Source: Bradyrhizobium tropiciagri (GTDB lineage Bacteria; Pseudomonadota; Alphaproteobacteria; Rhizobiales; Xanthobacteraceae). Taken from it: 64,000 nt of DNA. The notes under the pieces are model-generated. The model was not told the origin of the DNA. It ran no database searches and worked only from the letters and a program-made list of their open reading frames with translations. Of this stretch, positions 43,990 through 52,181 are shown piece after piece. Numbering within the stretch: position 1 is the stretch's first letter; each line of letters opens with the position of its first letter. The translations under genes were made by a program, and so were the position numbers. The stretch covers positions 806,001-870,000 of the forward strand of contig NZ_JAFCKH010000001.1 of assembly GCF_018130505.1 (NCBI RefSeq), written 5' to 3'.

Positions 43990-44868
43990 ATGAGACTTGT
44001 CGGACGCCGGCTGATCCTGTTCGCACTTGCCGGGATCGTATGTCTCGCCGGCCGCGACGTAGCGCGCGCGCAGGTCAATGATCAGGGCGAGCTCTCGATC
44101 GAGCTGATCGATCCCAAGGTGCTGCGCATCTGCGCCGATCCACGCAACTTGCCGTTCTCAAACGAGAAGGGCGAGGGGTTCGAGAACAAGATCGGCGAGC
44201 TGCTGGCCGAGAAGCTGCAGAAGCGGCTCGACTACATGTTCTTTCCGCAGGCGACCGGTTTCGTGCGGATGACGCTCGGCTCGCATCGCTGCGATGTGAT
44301 CATGGGATTCCCGCAAGGCGACGAGCTCGCGCAGGCGACCAATCCCTATTACCGCACGGCCTACGCGATTGTCGCCAAGCCGGGCAGCGGGCTCGAAGAT
44401 GTCACCACGCTCGAGGACGAGCGGCTCAAGGGCAAACATATCGGTATCGTCGCGGGCACGCCGCCCGCCACCAACATGGCGATGGCCGGCCTGATGGGGA
44501 ATGCCAAGCCCTATCCGCTGATGATCGACACCCGCTATGACTCATCGGCCGAGGCGATGATCGGCGATCTCGTCAAGGGCGAGATCGACGCCGGCATCCT
44601 GTGGGGCCCGATGGCGGGCTTCTACGCGAAGAAGTCCAACCCGCCGCTGCATGTCACGCCGCTGGTCAAGGAGACCACCGGACCGAAGCTGGTCTATCGC
44701 ATCGGCATGGGCGTGCGCTCGGCCGATCAGGCCTGGAAACGCCAGCTGAATAAGCTGATCCAGGAGAACCAGCCGGCGATCAACAAGATCCTGCTCGATT
44801 TCGGCGTTCCGCTGCTCGACGAGAACAACCGGCCGATCGGTCCGGAGAGCGCAAACAAGTCGCCATGA
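43990..44868 (+). CDS. xoxJ: Quinoprotein dehydrogenase-associated substrate-binding protein (XoxJ family)
   Basis: A 292-residue exported protein. Signal peptide about residues 1-27. The mature part has the MxaJ/XoxJ pattern: VLRICADPRNLPFSNEKGEGF then ENKIGELLAEKLQKRLDYMF, VIMGFPQGDELAQATNPYYR and IDAGILWGPMAGFYAKK. In Methylorubrum, XoxJ binds near partially unfolded XoxF and is thought to assist activation. GTG at 43987 and ATG at 43990 both follow AGGAGGAG. It overlaps the CXXCW gene by 4 bases. It is 12 kb from xoxF, unlike the usual xoxFGJ order. Confidence 0.85.
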   Translation: MRLVGRRLILFALAGIVCLAGRDVARAQVNDQGELSIELIDPKVLRICADPRNLPFSNEKGEGFENKIGELLAEKLQKRLDYMFFPQATGFVRMTLGSHRCDVIMGFPQGDELAQATNPYYRTAYAIVAKPGSGLEDVTTLEDERLKGKHIGIVAGTPPATNMAMAGLMGNAKPYPLMIDTRYDSSAEAMIGDLVKGEIDAGILWGPMAGFYAKKSNPPLHVTPLVKETTGPKLVYRIGMGVRSADQAWKRQLNKLIQENQPAINKILLDFGVPLLDENNRPIGPESANKSP

Positions 44869-45425
44869 CCTGGCTGCGCGCAGCCGTGGCCGCCGCCGCG
44901 ATGCTGATCGCTGCGGCGCCCGTTTGCGCGCAGGACAAGCCGGCAGAGCCCGACGACTATCGCACCGAGAACTATCGCGCGCCGGTGCCCGCGACGCTGG
45001 CGGGCGTGCGCGTGCTGACGACCGCTGAAGCGGAAGCGATCTGGCGCGACAAGTCCGGCGCGTTCATCGACGTGCTGCCGCGTCCGCCCAAGCCGAACCT
45101 GCCCGCGGGCACGGTGTGGCGTGAGCGGCCGCATCTCGACATTCCCGGCAGCATCTGGCTGCCCGACACCGGCTACGGCAAGCTCGCGGCACCGACCGAG
45201 GATTACCTGAAACACGGACTGGTACGGGTGTCCGGCGGCAACACCGCGGCGTTGCTCGTGATCTATTGCCAGGAGAATTGCTGGATGTCGTGGAACGCCG
45301 CCAAGCGCGTGCTGTCCTATGGCTACGGCAACGTTGCGTGGTACCCGGACGGAACCGATGGCTGGGATCGCGCCAAACTGCCGCTGGCGAATGTGGAGCC
45401 GGAGCCGCGCGAGGGCGAGAACTGA
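44865..45425 (+). CDS. PQQ-dependent catabolism-associated CXXCW protein (rhodanese-like)
   Basis: A 186-residue exported protein: signal peptide about residues 1-24. It has a rhodanese-like fold (AEAIWRDKSGAFIDVLPRPPKP, then the loop YCQENCWMSWNAAKR with the CXXCW motif at about residues 136-140). The family is defined by that motif and its link to PQQ enzymes. The Cys pair may act as a thiol redox or sulfur relay. It overlaps the XoxJ-like gene and is translated with it. Confidence 0.85.
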   Translation: MTWLRAAVAAAAMLIAAAPVCAQDKPAEPDDYRTENYRAPVPATLAGVRVLTTAEAEAIWRDKSGAFIDVLPRPPKPNLPAGTVWRERPHLDIPGSIWLPDTGYGKLAAPTEDYLKHGLVRVSGGNTAALLVIYCQENCWMSWNAAKRVLSYGYGNVAWYPDGTDGWDRAKLPLANVEPEPREGEN

Positions 45426-45451
45426 TCCCGCCGTCGCGCGGGGCTAAGGTG

Positions 45452-45751
45452 TTACGGCTTCGGCTTCTCGATCTTGGTGATCGTCTTGTTGCCCCCGGTT
45501 TCGGTGGCGGAGAAGGTCACCTTGTCGCCCGCGTGGAAGGGCTCGAGGGACTGGTCCTTGGGGACCTTGTATTCCACAGCTGAGCCACTGGAGGCCCCCA
45601 CCGTGCCGGTTTGAACCGGTGCGATGGCAATGGTTCCCGCCAATCGGTCGATCTTGGTGACCATTCCCGACATGGCTTGCTGGGCCAAAGCCGCTGACGT
45701 GATCAGGCTCGTGGCCATCAGGCCGGTCAGGACGATTTTGGCTGCTCTCAT
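45452..45751 (-). CDS. CusF-like small periplasmic protein without the Met/His ligand set
   Basis: A 99-residue exported protein with a signal peptide about residues 1-23. The mature part is a short OB-type barrel: SGMVTKIDRLAGTIAIAP, then EYKVPKDQSLEPFHAGDKVTFSATET and KTITKIEKP. The layout is that of CusF-type copper chaperones, but the WPxMxM copper site is missing; EYKVPKD takes its place. It may bind another metal or be structural. It is convergent with the CXXCW gene. Confidence 0.6.
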   Translation of the reverse strand: MRAAKIVLTGLMATSLITSAALAQQAMSGMVTKIDRLAGTIAIAPVQTGTVGASSGSAVEYKVPKDQSLEPFHAGDKVTFSATETGGNKTITKIEKPKP

Positions 45752-45857
45752 CGAGGCCTCCCAATTTCAGATAGAGTTGGAGGCAACGAACGAACGGCGG
45801 GATTGGTTCCGCGCCCGCCGGGCGCGGCCATGGTCCCGGGCGATTGGCCGCAGCGAT

Positions 45858-46478
45858 TCAGTCCAGTTCCTGCTGGATGGTGCGGCTGAGCGCGAACAGG
45901 CGCTGGTCGATGGCGGTCGGCACCTCGCAGACGAATTTCACCACACGCCGCCGGTCCTCGAAGATGCGGGTTTCCCAGGTCAGCTGGTTGCCGAGCGCGT
46001 CGACCTTGGTTTGATCCGGCGGCGTTGCGTCCTGCAGCGCCTGCAGCGCCAGCGTATCGGCGCGAATCTTTTCCGCCGCCTCGCGCTGCTTGCGCATCAC
46101 GCGCTCCAGCCCGTTCATGACAGAGTTGCGCTGCGCATTGAGCGAATCGAACAGGCCGGCGAACAGCAGCTTTCCGCGCGTGGCCTTGTCGGCGGCCGCG
46201 GTCGACAGGAACTCGGTGATCTCCTTCTGCGCGTCCTCCAGCGGCAGGCGGCGGGCCGACAGCCGTGCCACCAGCGCGCTGACCTTCTGGTCGTCCTTCC
46301 ATTTGCTTGCGGCATCGTCGAGGGGCGGCCCGGCCCAGACCGCGGCGAGCGAGATTTCCGGCACCTTGGCCTGCGCACACGGCCAGTCCGGATAGCGGGG
46401 GTCCGCCGCGTGCGCGACCTGGCTCGACAACGTGACGGCGAGCAGCGCGCCGAGACTGATGTGCCAACCCTTGGTCAT
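45858..46478 (-). CDS. Exported helical protein at the end of the PQQ-associated ABC operon
   Basis: A 206-residue protein with a signal peptide about residues 1-24 (LGALLAVTLSSQVAHA). It starts DPRYPDWPCAQAKVPEISLAAVW and continues as long amphipathic helices (SLNAQRNSVMNGLERVMRK), ending TAIDQRLFALSRTI. The ATG overlaps the permease stop (ATGA), so it belongs to the ABC operon. It may correspond to an exported protein of the lut cluster of Methylorubrum. No reaction is predicted. Confidence 0.7.
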   Translation of the reverse strand: MTKGWHISLGALLAVTLSSQVAHAADPRYPDWPCAQAKVPEISLAAVWAGPPLDDAASKWKDDQKVSALVARLSARRLPLEDAQKEITEFLSTAAADKATRGKLLFAGLFDSLNAQRNSVMNGLERVMRKQREAAEKIRADTLALQALQDATPPDQTKVDALGNQLTWETRIFEDRRRVVKFVCEVPTAIDQRLFALSRTIQQELD

Positions 46479-47323
46479 GCTTCGCCTCCGCCGGGTCCGC
46501 GGCGCACCAGGCCGCGCGATGGATCGTAAGCCAGGATCGCGCCGATCATGAACACCACCGTGCAGCCGCCGACCACCGCGAACGAAACCCAGTCCATCTT
46601 GCCATACAGTGCGAACCGGATCAGTTCCACCGCGTGCGTGAACGGATTCCACTGGCAGACATAATACAGCATCGGGCTGCCTTCCTGCACACGCCAGAGC
46701 GGATAGAGCGCCGATGAGGCGAAGAACATCGGGAAGATGACGAAGTTCATCACCCCGGCGAAGTTCTCCAGCTGCTTGATGCTGGCCGAGATCAGCATGC
46801 CGAGCGCGCCGAGCATCAGGCCGGACAGCACCAGCGCGGGCAGCACCGTGAGGTAGCCGATCGTCGGCGGGGTGATGTCCCAGAACCATGCGATCGCGAG
46901 GAACGCATAGACCTGCAGCAGCGAGACGGCGGTGCCGGCGAGCAGCTTGCAGAACAAGAGATAGCCGCGCGGCAGCGGGCTCACCAGCAAGGTGCGCATG
47001 TTGCCCATCTCGCGGTCGTAGACCATCGACAGCGAGGATTGCATGCCGTTGAACAGCTGGATCATCGCCATCAGGCCGGGCGCGATATAGACCTCGTAGA
47101 GGATATAGGTCTCGTAGGGCGGGATGATCGAGATGCCCAGCACCTGCCGGAATCCGGCGGCGAAGATGAACAGCCAGACCAGCGGCCGGACCAGCGCCGA
47201 GACGAAGCGCTCGCGCTGATGCAGGAAGCGCAGCGCCTCGCGCCACACGATGCCGTTCAGGCAGACGATGTATTCCGACAGTGAGAAGCCGCTGCGCGCG
47301 GGCGTGACGGTCGTGCTGCTCAT
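46475..47323 (-). CDS. PQQ-associated ABC transporter permease (ABC-2 type)
   Basis: A 282-residue inner-membrane protein of the ABC-2 export-type permease family with six helices. The stretch IVWREALRFLHQRERFVSALVRPLVWLFIFAAGF is the typical N-terminal entry, and ISIIPPYETYILYEVYIAPGLMAMIQ follows. It is coupled to the ATPase gene by a 4-base overlap. Although its fold is of the export type, the homologous LutF/LutE pair is reported to be needed for lanthanide uptake in Methylorubrum. Confidence 0.85.
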   Translation of the reverse strand: MSSTTVTPARSGFSLSEYIVCLNGIVWREALRFLHQRERFVSALVRPLVWLFIFAAGFRQVLGISIIPPYETYILYEVYIAPGLMAMIQLFNGMQSSLSMVYDREMGNMRTLLVSPLPRGYLLFCKLLAGTAVSLLQVYAFLAIAWFWDITPPTIGYLTVLPALVLSGLMLGALGMLISASIKQLENFAGVMNFVIFPMFFASSALYPLWRVQEGSPMLYYVCQWNPFTHAVELIRFALYGKMDWVSFAVVGGCTVVFMIGAILAYDPSRGLVRRGPGGGEA

Positions 47324-48141
47324 GACGGCGGCTTTCCTGCCAGCGTTGCGGTCCCGGTCAGGCGCATGAACGCGGTGTTGACGTCCTGGGCGCCGGCCTC
47401 CGCGATCACCCGCGACACCGGGCCGTGCGCCAGCATCTTGCCCTGGTGCAGCACGACGAGGTCGTCATTCGGCATGATCTCGTCGAACAGATGCGTCGCC
47501 CAGAGTACGCCGATGCCCTGCTCGGTGACGAGCTGGCGGACATGGTCGAGGATGTCGGCGCGCGCCTTGACGTCGAGCCCGACGGTGGCCTCGTCGAGCA
47601 GCAGCAGGCGCGGCCGGTGCAGCAGCGCGCGGGCGATCTCGAGCCGCCGCATCTGGCCGCCGGAGAGGTCGCGCACCTTGCTGGCGGCGCGGTCGGCAAG
47701 CTTGATGCGCTCCAGCACCTCGGCGCTGCGCAGCCGCGCCTCGCGGCGCGAGATGCCGTGCAGCGCGGCGTGATAGAGCAGGTTCTGCGTCAGCGAGAGA
47801 TCGAGATCGAGCGTACGCGGCTGGAACACGACGCCGAGCAACCGCAGCGCTTCGCCCGGGGTACGGCTGATGTCGTGGCCGAAGATGCTGATCTTGCCGT
47901 TCTGGATGCCGAACAGCCGCGTCACCAGCGAGAACAGCGTGCTCTTGCCGGCGCCGTTGAGGCCGAGCAGGGCGGTGAAGCTGGCCGGCGCGACATTGAA
48001 ATTGACGTCGATCAACGCGCGGCGCGGACCGTAGCTGTGGCTGACATGGCCGATCGAAAGCGCAGCCTGCACGGCAGCGCCCGGTCCGGGCGCGCTATCC
48101 GGCACAGATTGGCTCGCGATGTTCCTGTCGGTTGCGGTCAT
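47320..48141 (-). CDS. PQQ-associated ABC transporter ATP-binding protein
   Basis: A 273-residue ATPase: Walker A GLNGAGKST, signature LSGGQMRRLEIARAL, Walker B LLLLDEATVGLD and the switch His in LWATHLFDEI. The long N-terminal extension (about 28 residues) is rich in Ala, Pro and Ser. It overlaps the beta-propeller gene and the permease gene by 4 bases each. With these it forms the conserved PQQ-dependent catabolism or lut-type transporter, probably importing lanthanide or its ligand. Confidence 0.88.
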   Translation of the reverse strand: MTATDRNIASQSVPDSAPGPGAAVQAALSIGHVSHSYGPRRALIDVNFNVAPASFTALLGLNGAGKSTLFSLVTRLFGIQNGKISIFGHDISRTPGEALRLLGVVFQPRTLDLDLSLTQNLLYHAALHGISRREARLRSAEVLERIKLADRAASKVRDLSGGQMRRLEIARALLHRPRLLLLDEATVGLDVKARADILDHVRQLVTEQGIGVLWATHLFDEIMPNDDLVVLHQGKMLAHGPVSRVIAEAGAQDVNTAFMRLTGTATLAGKPPS

Positions 48142-49118
48142 GGCTGCGCGATCGTGATTCCCCAGGGCAGTTCTCCGACCTGGATGGTCTTGATCACCTT
48201 CTGGGAGGCGACGTCGATCACCGAGACATCGTTCGAGACGCCGTTGGTGACCAGTAGAAATTTTTCATCCGGCGTGAAGTCCATGTGCCAGACCCGCTGG
48301 CCGACCAGCAGATACTTGATCACCTTGTGGCTGACGGCATCGACCACTGCGACGCGGTTGGCGGGGCCGAGCGCGATGAACGCGGTCTTGCCGTCCTTGG
48401 TCATGCCGATGCCGACGGGCTGGATCGCCTCCTTGCGCAGGCCGGGAATGTCGAAGGTGATCTTGCCGGTGACCTCGTGCTTGACCGGATCGACGATCGA
48501 CACCGTGCCTCCGATCTCGGACGACACCCACAGTTCCGAACTGTCATGCTTGAACTGGGCGAAGCGCGGCCGCGAGTCGACCAGCACATTGGCCACGATC
48601 TGGCGCGTCGCGGTGTCGATGAAATGCGCCATGTTGGTGGTTTCGGAGGTGTTGATCAGGATCTTGCCGTCCGGGCTGATGGTCATGCCCTCGGGCTCGA
48701 CGCCGACCTGGATGTCGCCGATCCGGGCGCGCTTCTCGAGGTCGATCACGGTGACCGTGTTGTCGTTCTCGTTGGCGACATACATGGTCTTGCCGGCGGC
48801 ATCCTGGGTGAACAATTCGGGGTCGGGGCCGGAGGGCAGGCTGTCGACGATCTCGTTGGTCTTGGTATCGATCACCTGGATGGTGTCGTCATCGCCGACC
48901 GCGACCATCACGAACTTGCCGTCACGCGAGAACTCGATGCCGCGCGGCCGCTGCCCGACCTTGATGGTCTTGGTCACCGTCCAGCTGTTGGTGTCGATCA
49001 CCGAGACCGTGTTGCCTTTTTCGTTCGAGACGTAGGCGACATAGGCGGACGCCGGTGCCGCGGCGGCTAGCCACGCGACCATCCCGGTGAGCAGACTCTG
49101 GCGCCACATATGTTTCAT
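48138..49118 (-). CDS. PQQ-associated YVTN-type beta-propeller protein
   Basis: A 326-residue exported seven-bladed propeller with repeated YVTN-like units (YVAYVSNEKGNTVSVIDT, KTMYVANENDNTVTVIDLE, KFLLVTNGVSNDVSVIDV). The signal peptide ends near AAPASA. Start codons at 49109 and 49118 are both possible; the former has better ribosome-site spacing. The family is found with PQQ enzymes and may bind metal complexes or other proteins in the periplasm. It overlaps the ATPase gene by 4 bases. Confidence 0.85.
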   Translation of the reverse strand: MKHMWRQSLLTGMVAWLAAAAPASAYVAYVSNEKGNTVSVIDTNSWTVTKTIKVGQRPRGIEFSRDGKFVMVAVGDDDTIQVIDTKTNEIVDSLPSGPDPELFTQDAAGKTMYVANENDNTVTVIDLEKRARIGDIQVGVEPEGMTISPDGKILINTSETTNMAHFIDTATRQIVANVLVDSRPRFAQFKHDSSELWVSSEIGGTVSIVDPVKHEVTGKITFDIPGLRKEAIQPVGIGMTKDGKTAFIALGPANRVAVVDAVSHKVIKYLLVGQRVWHMDFTPDEKFLLVTNGVSNDVSVIDVASQKVIKTIQVGELPWGITIAQP

Positions 49119-49123
49119 CTCCC

Positions 49124-50305
49124 TCACTGCAGCTTGCACTTCGTCTCGGGCCGGTCAACACCGAGCGTGTCGAGCTCGGACACCTGATGCAGGAAACCTT
49201 CCTGCGGTGACACCGAGACGACCATCCGGCCGTCGGCCAAAAGGATCGGCTGGCGCAGTTGCAAATTCCAGTCCCGCAAGGTCAGCCGCGTGCCCTTGAA
49301 GGCGGCGATCGAGAAGTCCGGTCCCTTGAGGAAGCCGATGACCTTTGCGGCGTCGCCGGAATTGGTGCGGGACGTTGCCTCGCCGATCATTCGCGCCGCG
49401 GTCCAGGCCTGCATGTCGAGCGCCGTCATGCGGCGCTGGTTCAACTTGACGAAGCGGTTCTGGATCTGGATTGCGCCCCATTGGTCGTGCGCCGCGTCCC
49501 AGCTCGTCGGCACCAGCCCGGCCGAGCCCGCCACCGGCCGGGCATCCCAGGTCCGGTAGGGCAGGTAGTCGGCAAACACCTCGCTCTCGTCGGCCGCGAC
49601 CAGCACGTCATACGCCGGCAGCTGCTGCGTGAACACCGGCATCTGGCGCTGGATCAGCGTCACGCCGGAGTCGGTGCGGCGTGCGCCGCCGGTGTCCTCG
49701 AAGGTCTTTTCCTGGACGATCTTGGCGCCGAACCGCGTGGCGGCGCGGCGCAACGCGTCGGCGTAGAGCTTGTCCGCATCGTGCGAGCCTGATACCAGCA
49801 CCCAGCGCTTCCACTGCTTCCACACCAGATATTGCGCGAGAGCATCCGCGAGCATGGTGCGGGTCGGCGCGACGTGAATGACATTTGCGCGGCAATCCTG
49901 CTCGCGCAGCCGGTCGTCGATCGCCCCCGCATTGAGCAACACGGTGCCGCGATCGCGCAGCGCGTCGGACACCTTGAGCAGCGCGTCGGCGGGCAGATCG
50001 GTGATGATGAAACTGTCGCGCGCGGCGAGGTCGGTGGCGGCCTTGGCGACGTCATCGCCATTCTTGACCTTCACCTCATCGAGCACGAAGCGCTGGTTGA
50101 GGAATTTGCCGGTCGTATTGTTGTCCTCGATCGCAAGGCGTGCGCCGGCGATGCCGTTGTTCTCGGCAGGCTGATCGACCAGCGACAGCGACGACTTGAC
50201 CGCGGCCTGGCCGAGATAGCCGATGCGGATTTCGACCGGATCGGCCGCCAGCGCCCGCGTCGCAATCAGACTGAGCGCGATGATGCCGATCGGCCATCGG
50301 AACAT
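49124..50305 (-). CDS. PQQ-associated ABC transporter substrate-binding protein (branched-chain amino acid type fold)
   Basis: A 393-residue exported protein: signal peptide about residues 1-20, mature start DPVEIRIGYLGQAAVKSSLSL. It has the type I periplasmic-binding fold of the LivJ-like family (GARLAIEDNNTTGKFLNQRF, YDVLVAADESEVFADYLPYR). It is the first gene of the operon ABC-SBP, beta-propeller, ATPase, permease and exported protein, probably equivalent to LutA of the lanthanide uptake cluster. The expected ligand is a metal-binding organic molecule rather than an amino acid, by inference. Confidence 0.85.
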   Translation of the reverse strand: MFRWPIGIIALSLIATRALAADPVEIRIGYLGQAAVKSSLSLVDQPAENNGIAGARLAIEDNNTTGKFLNQRFVLDEVKVKNGDDVAKAATDLAARDSFIITDLPADALLKVSDALRDRGTVLLNAGAIDDRLREQDCRANVIHVAPTRTMLADALAQYLVWKQWKRWVLVSGSHDADKLYADALRRAATRFGAKIVQEKTFEDTGGARRTDSGVTLIQRQMPVFTQQLPAYDVLVAADESEVFADYLPYRTWDARPVAGSAGLVPTSWDAAHDQWGAIQIQNRFVKLNQRRMTALDMQAWTAARMIGEATSRTNSGDAAKVIGFLKGPDFSIAAFKGTRLTLRDWNLQLRQPILLADGRMVVSVSPQEGFLHQVSELDTLGVDRPETKCKLQ

Positions 50306-50331
50306 AAGTCCTCCCGTTACGTCTTCTCTTC

Positions 50332-50391
50332 ACTTGAGCACGATCCTTTGCGGATCGTGTTACTTGAGCATGATCCTTTACGGATCGTGCC
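50332..50391. repeat. Two tandem 30-bp repeats, each with a hairpin
   Basis: Copies at 50332-50361 and 50362-50391 share ACTTGAGCA-(C/T)GATCCTTT-(G/A)CGGATCGTG. Each contains the stem (C/T)GATCC...GGATCG, and the whole first copy forms CACGATCC/GGATCGTG. It lies upstream of the ABC operon and of the divergent DUF2380 gene. Operators or repeat elements are both possible. Confidence 0.6.
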
Positions 50392-50475
50392 GCGACTTGC
50401 AAGATGACCGAATTGGCTCGGCTTGCAACCCCGCTTTTTGTCCTTGGCACGTTACAAATTGTTCGGTTCACAATC

Positions 50476-50991
50476 ATGAGATCGTCGTTCATCGTCGTCA
50501 TGCTGATGCTCGCGACATCGGCGTTCGCGCATGCCGAGCCGCCCAAGGTCGCGGTGTTCGATCTCGAGATGATCGACACCAGCCTGCAGGGCGAGGTGAA
50601 TGGTACGCAGGCCGACGAGCAGGCGCGGCTCTCGCGGGCCGGCGATCAGGTACGCAAGGCGCTCGCGGAGTCAGGCAAGTTCCGCGTGCTCGACATCGCG
50701 CCGGTCAATGCTGCGGCGCACGGCAGCAATCTTCAGGCCTGCGGCGGCTGCGACGTCAAGCTGGCCGCGGAGATCGGCGCCGACATCGCGATCACCGGCG
50801 TGGTGCAGAAGGTCTCCAACCTGATCCTCAACATCAATCTCTATCTGCGCGACGTGCACACCGGCCAATTGATCGCCGCCGGCAGCGCCGACATGCGCGG
50901 CAACACCGACGAATCCTGGTCCCGCGCCACCGGCTACCTCGTCCGCAACCGCCTGCTCGCGCCCAACTACGGCGCGCGGCAGCCGCGTTGA
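50476..50991 (+). CDS. DUF2380-type exported protein
   Basis: A 171-residue protein with a signal peptide about residues 1-20 (ending AFAHA). The mature part begins PPKVAVFDLEMIDTSLQGE and continues with FRVLDIAPVNAAAHGSNLQA, CGGCDVKLAAEIGADIAITG, and KVSNLILNINLYLRDVHTG, the pattern of the DUF2380/DUF3280 family. Related proteins are encoded beside PQQ and lut-type clusters. It is divergent from the ABC operon across 170 bases that include the tandem repeats. Function unknown. Confidence 0.7.
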   Translation: MRSSFIVVMLMLATSAFAHAEPPKVAVFDLEMIDTSLQGEVNGTQADEQARLSRAGDQVRKALAESGKFRVLDIAPVNAAAHGSNLQACGGCDVKLAAEIGADIAITGVVQKVSNLILNINLYLRDVHTGQLIAAGSADMRGNTDESWSRATGYLVRNRLLAPNYGARQPR

Positions 50992-51039
50992 ACGATGTGC
51001 GTGGGGGTGACGGTGATGGCAGCGCTGTTTTCTCCACGC

Positions 51040-51161
51040 GTCGTCCCGGCGAAGGCCCGGACCCATAACCACCGACGGTCATGGTTACGCGATGCTGGGG
51101 CCACAGCGTTCTTCAACAACCCAACCCTGTGGTTATGGGTCCCGGCCTTCGCCGGGACGAC
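51040..51161. repeat. 122-bp element with terminal inverted repeats (copy 2)
   Basis: The ends (51040-51072 and 51129-51161) are near-perfect 33-bp inverted repeats and match the ends of the element at 32566-32687. The core is homologous in reverse orientation (GGTTGTTGAA is shared). The surrounding 316-base gap between the DUF2380 and fghA genes (50992-51307) has nothing else recognised. Confidence 0.75.
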
Positions 51162-51307
51162 AAGCATTCACATGGCTGCACGATTTCGGAATATTGGAAG
51201 AATATCCCTGAGTTGCCCGACGTGTCAAGCTGCCATGTCGAACGTCGGCAGCCGCCGGCTACTTTGCATGGGGTTGTTTTTCGACTTTTTTGGCAGTGTG
51301 CCGAAAA

Positions 51308-52147
51308 TCACTTCTTCAGCCGCGCGGCGTGCCAGCGCAAATGATCGGCCATGAAGGTCGAGATGAAGTAGTAGCTGTGGTCGTAGCCCGGCTGGCGCCG
51401 CAGGGTGAGGGGGATGTTCGCCTTCTCGCATGCGGCTTTCAGCAGGTCGGGCTTCAGCTGCTCGCTGAGGAACTGGTCGGCATCGCCGACATCGACCAGC
51501 AGCTCGGAGAAGCATGCGCCGTCCTCGATCAGGGCCACCGTGTCGTGCTTGCGCCACGCCGCCTTGTTGCTGCCGAGATAGCCGCCGAGCGCCTTGTTGC
51601 CCCACGGCACCTGCGAGGGCGCCACGATCGGCGCGAACGCGCTTGCCGCGCGGTAGCGATCGGGGTGGCGCAGCGCCACCGTCAGCGCGCCGTGGCCGCC
51701 CATAGAGTGGCCGAAGATCGATTGCCTGTTGGTGTCGACCGGGAAGTTCGCGGCGATCAGCTGCGGCAATTCCTCGGTGACATAGCTCCACATCCGGTAG
51801 TTCTGCGCGAACGGCGCTTCGGTCGCATCGACATAGAAGCCGGCGCCGAGCCCGAAATCGTAGGAATTGGCGGGATCGCCGGGCACGCCTTCGCCGCGCG
51901 GCGAGGTGTCCGGCGCGACGAAGATCAGGCCGAGCTCGGCACAGGCCGCGCGGAATTCGCCTTTTTCGGTCACGTTGGCGTGGGTGCAGGTCAGGCCCGA
52001 CAGATAGGTGACGACGGGCAGTTTGGTGCCGGCCGCATGCTCCGGGACGAACACCGAGAAGGTCATGTCGGTCTTCGTCTCGCGGCTCGGATGCCGATAC
52101 ACACCCTGCGTGCCGCCATGCGATTTGTTCTGGGAAACTGTCTGCAT
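51308..52147 (-). CDS. fghA: S-formylglutathione hydrolase
   Basis: A 279-residue alpha/beta hydrolase of the esterase D type. The nucleophile elbow GHSMGGHGAL holds the catalytic Ser; conserved SGLTCTHANVTEKG, PDTSPRGEGVPGD and C-terminal GYDHSYYF (His) are as in FghA/FrmB. It hydrolyses S-formylglutathione to formate and glutathione, the last step of the glutathione-linked formaldehyde route whose first steps are at 58.6-60.3 kb. The response-regulator gene follows upstream on the same strand after 34 bases, so the two may be co-transcribed. Confidence 0.95.
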   Translation of the reverse strand: MQTVSQNKSHGGTQGVYRHPSRETKTDMTFSVFVPEHAAGTKLPVVTYLSGLTCTHANVTEKGEFRAACAELGLIFVAPDTSPRGEGVPGDPANSYDFGLGAGFYVDATEAPFAQNYRMWSYVTEELPQLIAANFPVDTNRQSIFGHSMGGHGALTVALRHPDRYRAASAFAPIVAPSQVPWGNKALGGYLGSNKAAWRKHDTVALIEDGACFSELLVDVGDADQFLSEQLKPDLLKAACEKANIPLTLRRQPGYDHSYYFISTFMADHLRWHAARLKK

Positions 52148-52181
52148 CGTTCCTGATCCTGACTTGTGTGGGAGCGCAGCG

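Noticed and set aside
32566-51161. Composite transposon carrying the quinoprotein genes
   Set aside because: The two elements lack a transposase, and similar palindromic elements are common between genes in this group; composition of the block equals that of the flanks.
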